The notes under the pieces were generated by a model. That model worked only from the letters and a program-made list of their open reading frames with translations, searched no databases and was not told the origin of the DNA. 51,605 nt of DNA from Clostridiales bacterium (GTDB lineage Bacteria; Bacillota; Clostridia; Lachnospirales; Cellulosilyticaceae): NCBI GenBank assembly GCA_019418225.1, contig DYCF01000033.1, positions 1 through 51,605 of the forward strand, read 5' to 3'. The translations under genes were made by a program, and so were the position numbers. Shown here one piece after another: positions 48,962 through 51,605 of this stretch (position 1 is the first letter of the stretch; the number at the start of each line of letters is the position of its first letter).

Positions 48962-49075
48962 TTATTTTTCATGAGCTTTTTCATTAATCTTGCTTTTAAA
49001 CCACTATTTCCCTTGAAAATAGGTAAAGTTCCCCTTTCCCCATTTTCTAATACGCTATTCTATTTTCCTTTTGAA

Positions 49076-50296
49076 CTAAGAAGTATTAAACCGATATGTA
49101 CTACTTTTTCTTAAATTACTAAGTTCCTTATCTACTAATCTTACTACTTCCTTTTGTGTCAGCTTACTCCGTTTTAATCTACGCGCCATAAATACTTGCA
49201 TCAAATTAAAGGCAATACTCATTAAATATATAATAGCAGTAGCTGCATTCATCTCATGTATATAACAATGTTCAAGTTCACAATAGGTTTTTAAGTTATT
49301 AAAAATACTATTTTCTATATCCCACCTCGCATGAATAATTTTATAAATCGTTTGAAGTGCTATTGTAAAATCTGTGGTCATAACAACTACTTGTGTATAT
49401 TTTCCTTGGGCATTCTTTTGCTGGAACTTAACAAGTCTTAATGGCTTATCTACACCCTTTAAACAAAAGCTTTCTTCATAGGCCACAATTTTTCTATTTC
49501 TTTTCTGATCTTGCCACGCTTCTTTGATTTCACTCTTATTAATCTGTGTTTTCGCTACCTTAATTGCTAGATTATGTGTCCCTTTTACTTGTACGATTGG
49601 TATTACATTACATGAAATACAATGATTAAACCATACACTATTACTTGCTAATGCATCGTATACTACCACATCTAATAGATGTTTGTGTTCCTTTGTTGCC
49701 CGCGTTAATAATCTTTTAGCAACCGTTAATTCACCTTCTTCTTTTTTACTACTATCTACTAGTCCTTGATACATTTCATAATCTATGATTAACCTCGGTT
49801 TTTGCCCTACCAATGTCATAAATACAGCATTATGACTATAATCTATTTTCCCATTTCTTTTCATTTGTGCTGCACAATGCTTACAAGATTTCTTTTGACT
49901 GCCAAATAATCTTGTGCCATCTAAAGCTGCTACAGTATACCCATCTATCGTTCCTTGTCGAACAACTTTATTCCTTATACTGGTTTTAATAATCCCTCTA
50001 TTAATATCTTGAATACCCTGTATTTCAACTTTTTTCAATGTATTTCTTATAGTATCTATCTGTGGCAATTTTGTCTGATTTAAGACCAAACCTTTAAAAT
50101 CTCCGCTCTGCAATCGGTATTTTAATTCGTTAAAACTTTTTATTCTAACTAAAAACCCAAATAGCACGGGAAGTATGACACTTGCCGTGCTATAGGTAGG
50201 ATTAATCCTTGTATCTGTTAATTTCATAAGGCCATTTTCTATATCATAAACTTTCTTCATATAGCTAATAAGCTTCTTTAAATATCCCCTTTTCAT
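49076..50296 (-). CDS. DDE transposase, IS4-like, full-length copy
   Basis: This 406-aa product starts at ATG 50296 behind TAGGAG. DDE fold marks: GYTVAALDGTRLFGSQKKSC (first Asp), DVVVYDALASNSVWFNHC (second Asp) and a Y-(2)-R-(3)-E-like IIHARWDIENSIFNNLKTYCELEH (Glu). A Cys/His group (CKHCAAQMK) is unusual. It is about 90% alike to the truncated copy at 50584-51177. I could not place terminal inverted repeats. Confidence 0.82.
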   Translation of the reverse strand: MKRGYLKKLISYMKKVYDIENGLMKLTDTRINPTYSTASVILPVLFGFLVRIKSFNELKYRLQSGDFKGLVLNQTKLPQIDTIRNTLKKVEIQGIQDINRGIIKTSIRNKVVRQGTIDGYTVAALDGTRLFGSQKKSCKHCAAQMKRNGKIDYSHNAVFMTLVGQKPRLIIDYEMYQGLVDSSKKEEGELTVAKRLLTRATKEHKHLLDVVVYDALASNSVWFNHCISCNVIPIVQVKGTHNLAIKVAKTQINKSEIKEAWQDQKRNRKIVAYEESFCLKGVDKPLRLVKFQQKNAQGKYTQVVVMTTDFTIALQTIYKIIHARWDIENSIFNNLKTYCELEHCYIHEMNAATAIIYLMSIAFNLMQVFMARRLKRSKLTQKEVVRLVDKELSNLRKSSTYRFNTS

Positions 50297-50421
50297 GTCT
50301 ACTCCTATTATTTTAGATTCAATAAAATAATTATACATTATTTCCATTTTTCATTCAATTATTGAACCTAAAATGCGGATTTTGCAACATATAAATATCT
50401 AGAAGTATTTCATTGATTTTA

Positions 50422-50583
50422 TTAGCTCTTGAACATATAGACGCGAAAGTCCTGCTCTTTTACAATTGAAATCACCCCACCATAAAAACACGCCAATTTA
50501 CTTTCTGTGGTCAATGCGGGTGCACCTTCTATAATGTTTTCTTCATTGGCAGTAGCTGCATTCATATCATGTATGTAACAATG
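50422..50583 (-). pseudogene. Chimeric remnant: transposase tail fused to DUF4280 (PAAR-like) C-terminus
   Basis: About 45 bases at 50536-50583 match the transposase region at 49227-49275 (the MNAATA segment). The frame then continues as NEENIIEGAPALTTESKLACFYGGVISIVKEQDFRVYMFKS and stops at 50422. ALTTESKL-CFYGGVISI is the typical end of DUF4280 proteins, linked to polymorphic toxin delivery. The join points to a deletion that fused an insertion sequence to a host gene. Confidence 0.5.
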
Positions 50584-51177
50584 TTAAGTTTCACTTTTAG
50601 CAACCATTAGTTCTCCTTCTTCTTTTTTACTACTATCTACTAATCCTTGATACGTTTCAAAATCTATGATTAATCTAGGTTTTTGCCCTACTAATGTCAT
50701 AAATACAGCATTATGGCTATACTCTATTTTTCTGTTTCTTTTCATTTGTGTTGCACAATAATGACAAGATTTCTTTTGACTACCAAATAATCTTGTACCA
50801 TCTAAAGCTGCTACGGTATAGCCATCTATCGTTCCTTGGCGAACAAGTTTATTCCTTATACTCGTTTTAATAATCCCTCTATTAATTTCTTGTAGACCAT
50901 GTATTTCAATCTTTTTCAACGTATTTCTTATAGCATCTATCTGTGGTAATTTTGTCCCACTTAAAACTAACCGTTGAAAATCTCCACTCTGCAAGCGATA
51001 TTTTAATTCATTAAAACTTTTTATTCTGACTAAAAAGCCAAATAGCACGGGAAGTATGACACTAGCCGTGCTATAAGTAGGATTCACCCTTGTATCTGTT
51101 AATCTCATTAGACCATTTTCTATATTATAAACCTTCTTCATATAGCCAATAAGCTTCTTTAAACATCCCCTTTTCAT
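50584..51177 (-). pseudogene. Second transposase copy, internal deletion
   Basis: This copy reads MKRGCLKKLIGYMKKVYNIE and follows the full copy closely up to KKEEGELMVAKSE, then jumps to sequence matching the region near HEMNAATA. About half of the protein, with two catalytic residues, is gone, so it is not active. Confidence 0.8.
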
Positions 51178-51242
51178 ATCTACTACCATTATTTTAGATT
51201 AGTCAAATATATAGGTTCTAAAATCTTACAGAAAAATTTATT

Positions 51243-51551
51243 TTAATATATTACATCCAAATTCCCAATACTATATTCATGATTCCTATATAAATTAATC
51301 CCAAATTCATTATTTATGTGCCATTTGCAAGAACCTAAAATTCTTATTCGATCATCAAATAGAGTTATATCTTTTATTTGTACTAAATCTAAAGGATTTT
51401 TGTTGCTCTCAAGAATCAATTTAAAATCTTCTTCTGTCACCATACTCTGTATATAGGAACAATTCATCTCATTAGTACATGTATTATAATCTTTAATTAT
51501 AATAGCTTCAATAAATTGGGTTGTTTCTATTAAATTATTTATATAATACAT
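51243..51551 (-). CDS. Possible immunity protein, DUF6985-like
   Basis: In this 102-aa product the C-terminal half (DITLFDDRIRILGSCKWHINNEFGINLYRNHEYSIGNLDVI) resembles DUF6985-type proteins found near polymorphic toxins. Proximity to the DUF4280 remnant fits a worn toxin-immunity locus. No clear ribosome binding site. Weak assignment. Confidence 0.45.
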   Translation of the reverse strand: MYYINNLIETTQFIEAIIIKDYNTCTNEMNCSYIQSMVTEEDFKLILESNKNPLDLVQIKDITLFDDRIRILGSCKWHINNEFGINLYRNHEYSIGNLDVIY

Positions 51552-51605
51552 ATATCATAGCCGTTAATTTAAGCCTAAGTTTTTCCAAGTCGAAGTATTT
51601 CTTCT

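Overview
The window is low-GC Firmicute DNA from an endospore-forming Clostridia. Dipicolinate synthase genes, the mltG-trmR-trhP cluster and a CBM3 cellulose-binding remnant suggest a cellulolytic Lachnospiraceae such as Cellulosilyticum; the genus is inference. About 80% of the window is one complete siphovirus-type prophage, roughly positions 52 to 41233 (about 41.2 kb), inserted in the dipicolinate synthase subunit A gene (dpaA/spoVFA). The last 17 codons of the 5' part of dpaA occupy the first 51 bases. The 3' part resumes at about 41234 and is followed by dpaB. Joining position 51 to 41234 restores dpaA exactly in frame (N-E-I-A-I-L-N-A-I-P-T-A-E-G). Joining the phage ends gives a 48-bp imperfect palindrome, the expected attP of the large serine recombinase encoded beside it. 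The element is therefore a skin-like sporulation-gene intervening element.

Prophage layout. Just inside attL is a tandem-HTH gene whose ATG overlaps the stop codon of the truncated dpaA (ATGA), so it is placed to be read from the sporulation gene. Next come a small hydrophobic peptide gene and a possible defence gene with an EVE/Mrr-N-like N-terminus behind a long, interleaved palindromic divergent promoter. Leftward from 21.6 to 2.2 kb lie the late genes: tyrosine recombinase, candidate cos, terminase, portal, protease, capsid, head-tail joining, tail, holin and amidase. Leftward from 32 to 21.8 kb lie the early genes: a DnaD-type initiator containing four 22-bp iterons, an HNH/NUMOD protein, and a type III partition system (TubZ tubulin, TubR, and phased tubC-like repeats). 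This points to a plasmid-like stage of the excised phage. Opposite this operon are two plus-strand small-peptide transcripts; one contains a type III hammerhead ribozyme whose cleavage site lies at the peptide's stop codon.

From 32.2 to 33.5 kb is a Cro/CI/ImmA immunity switch with AACC-N4-GGTT operators. From 33.6 to 36.3 kb is a rightward three-gene cargo operon: STAS-GHKL ATPase, RES-domain toxin candidate, and DUF4325 STAS-like protein. I could not match this to a named system. From 36.4 to 38.7 kb is a leftward block with a replication-relaxation-like protein, an FtsK/TcpA-like ATPase, a SpoIIIAC-like membrane protein and a small RHH-like protein. The serine recombinase closes the element.

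Host DNA to the right: dpaB, mltG, trmR and trhP (the tRNA 5-hydroxyuridine/methoxyuridine pathway), a membrane protein with two degenerate Mrr-like domains, a DUF1189 protein, a DUF4359-like protein, a 5'-truncated CBM3 protein, a full DDE transposase, a deleted second transposase copy fused to a DUF4280 (PAAR-like) remnant, and a possible immunity protein.
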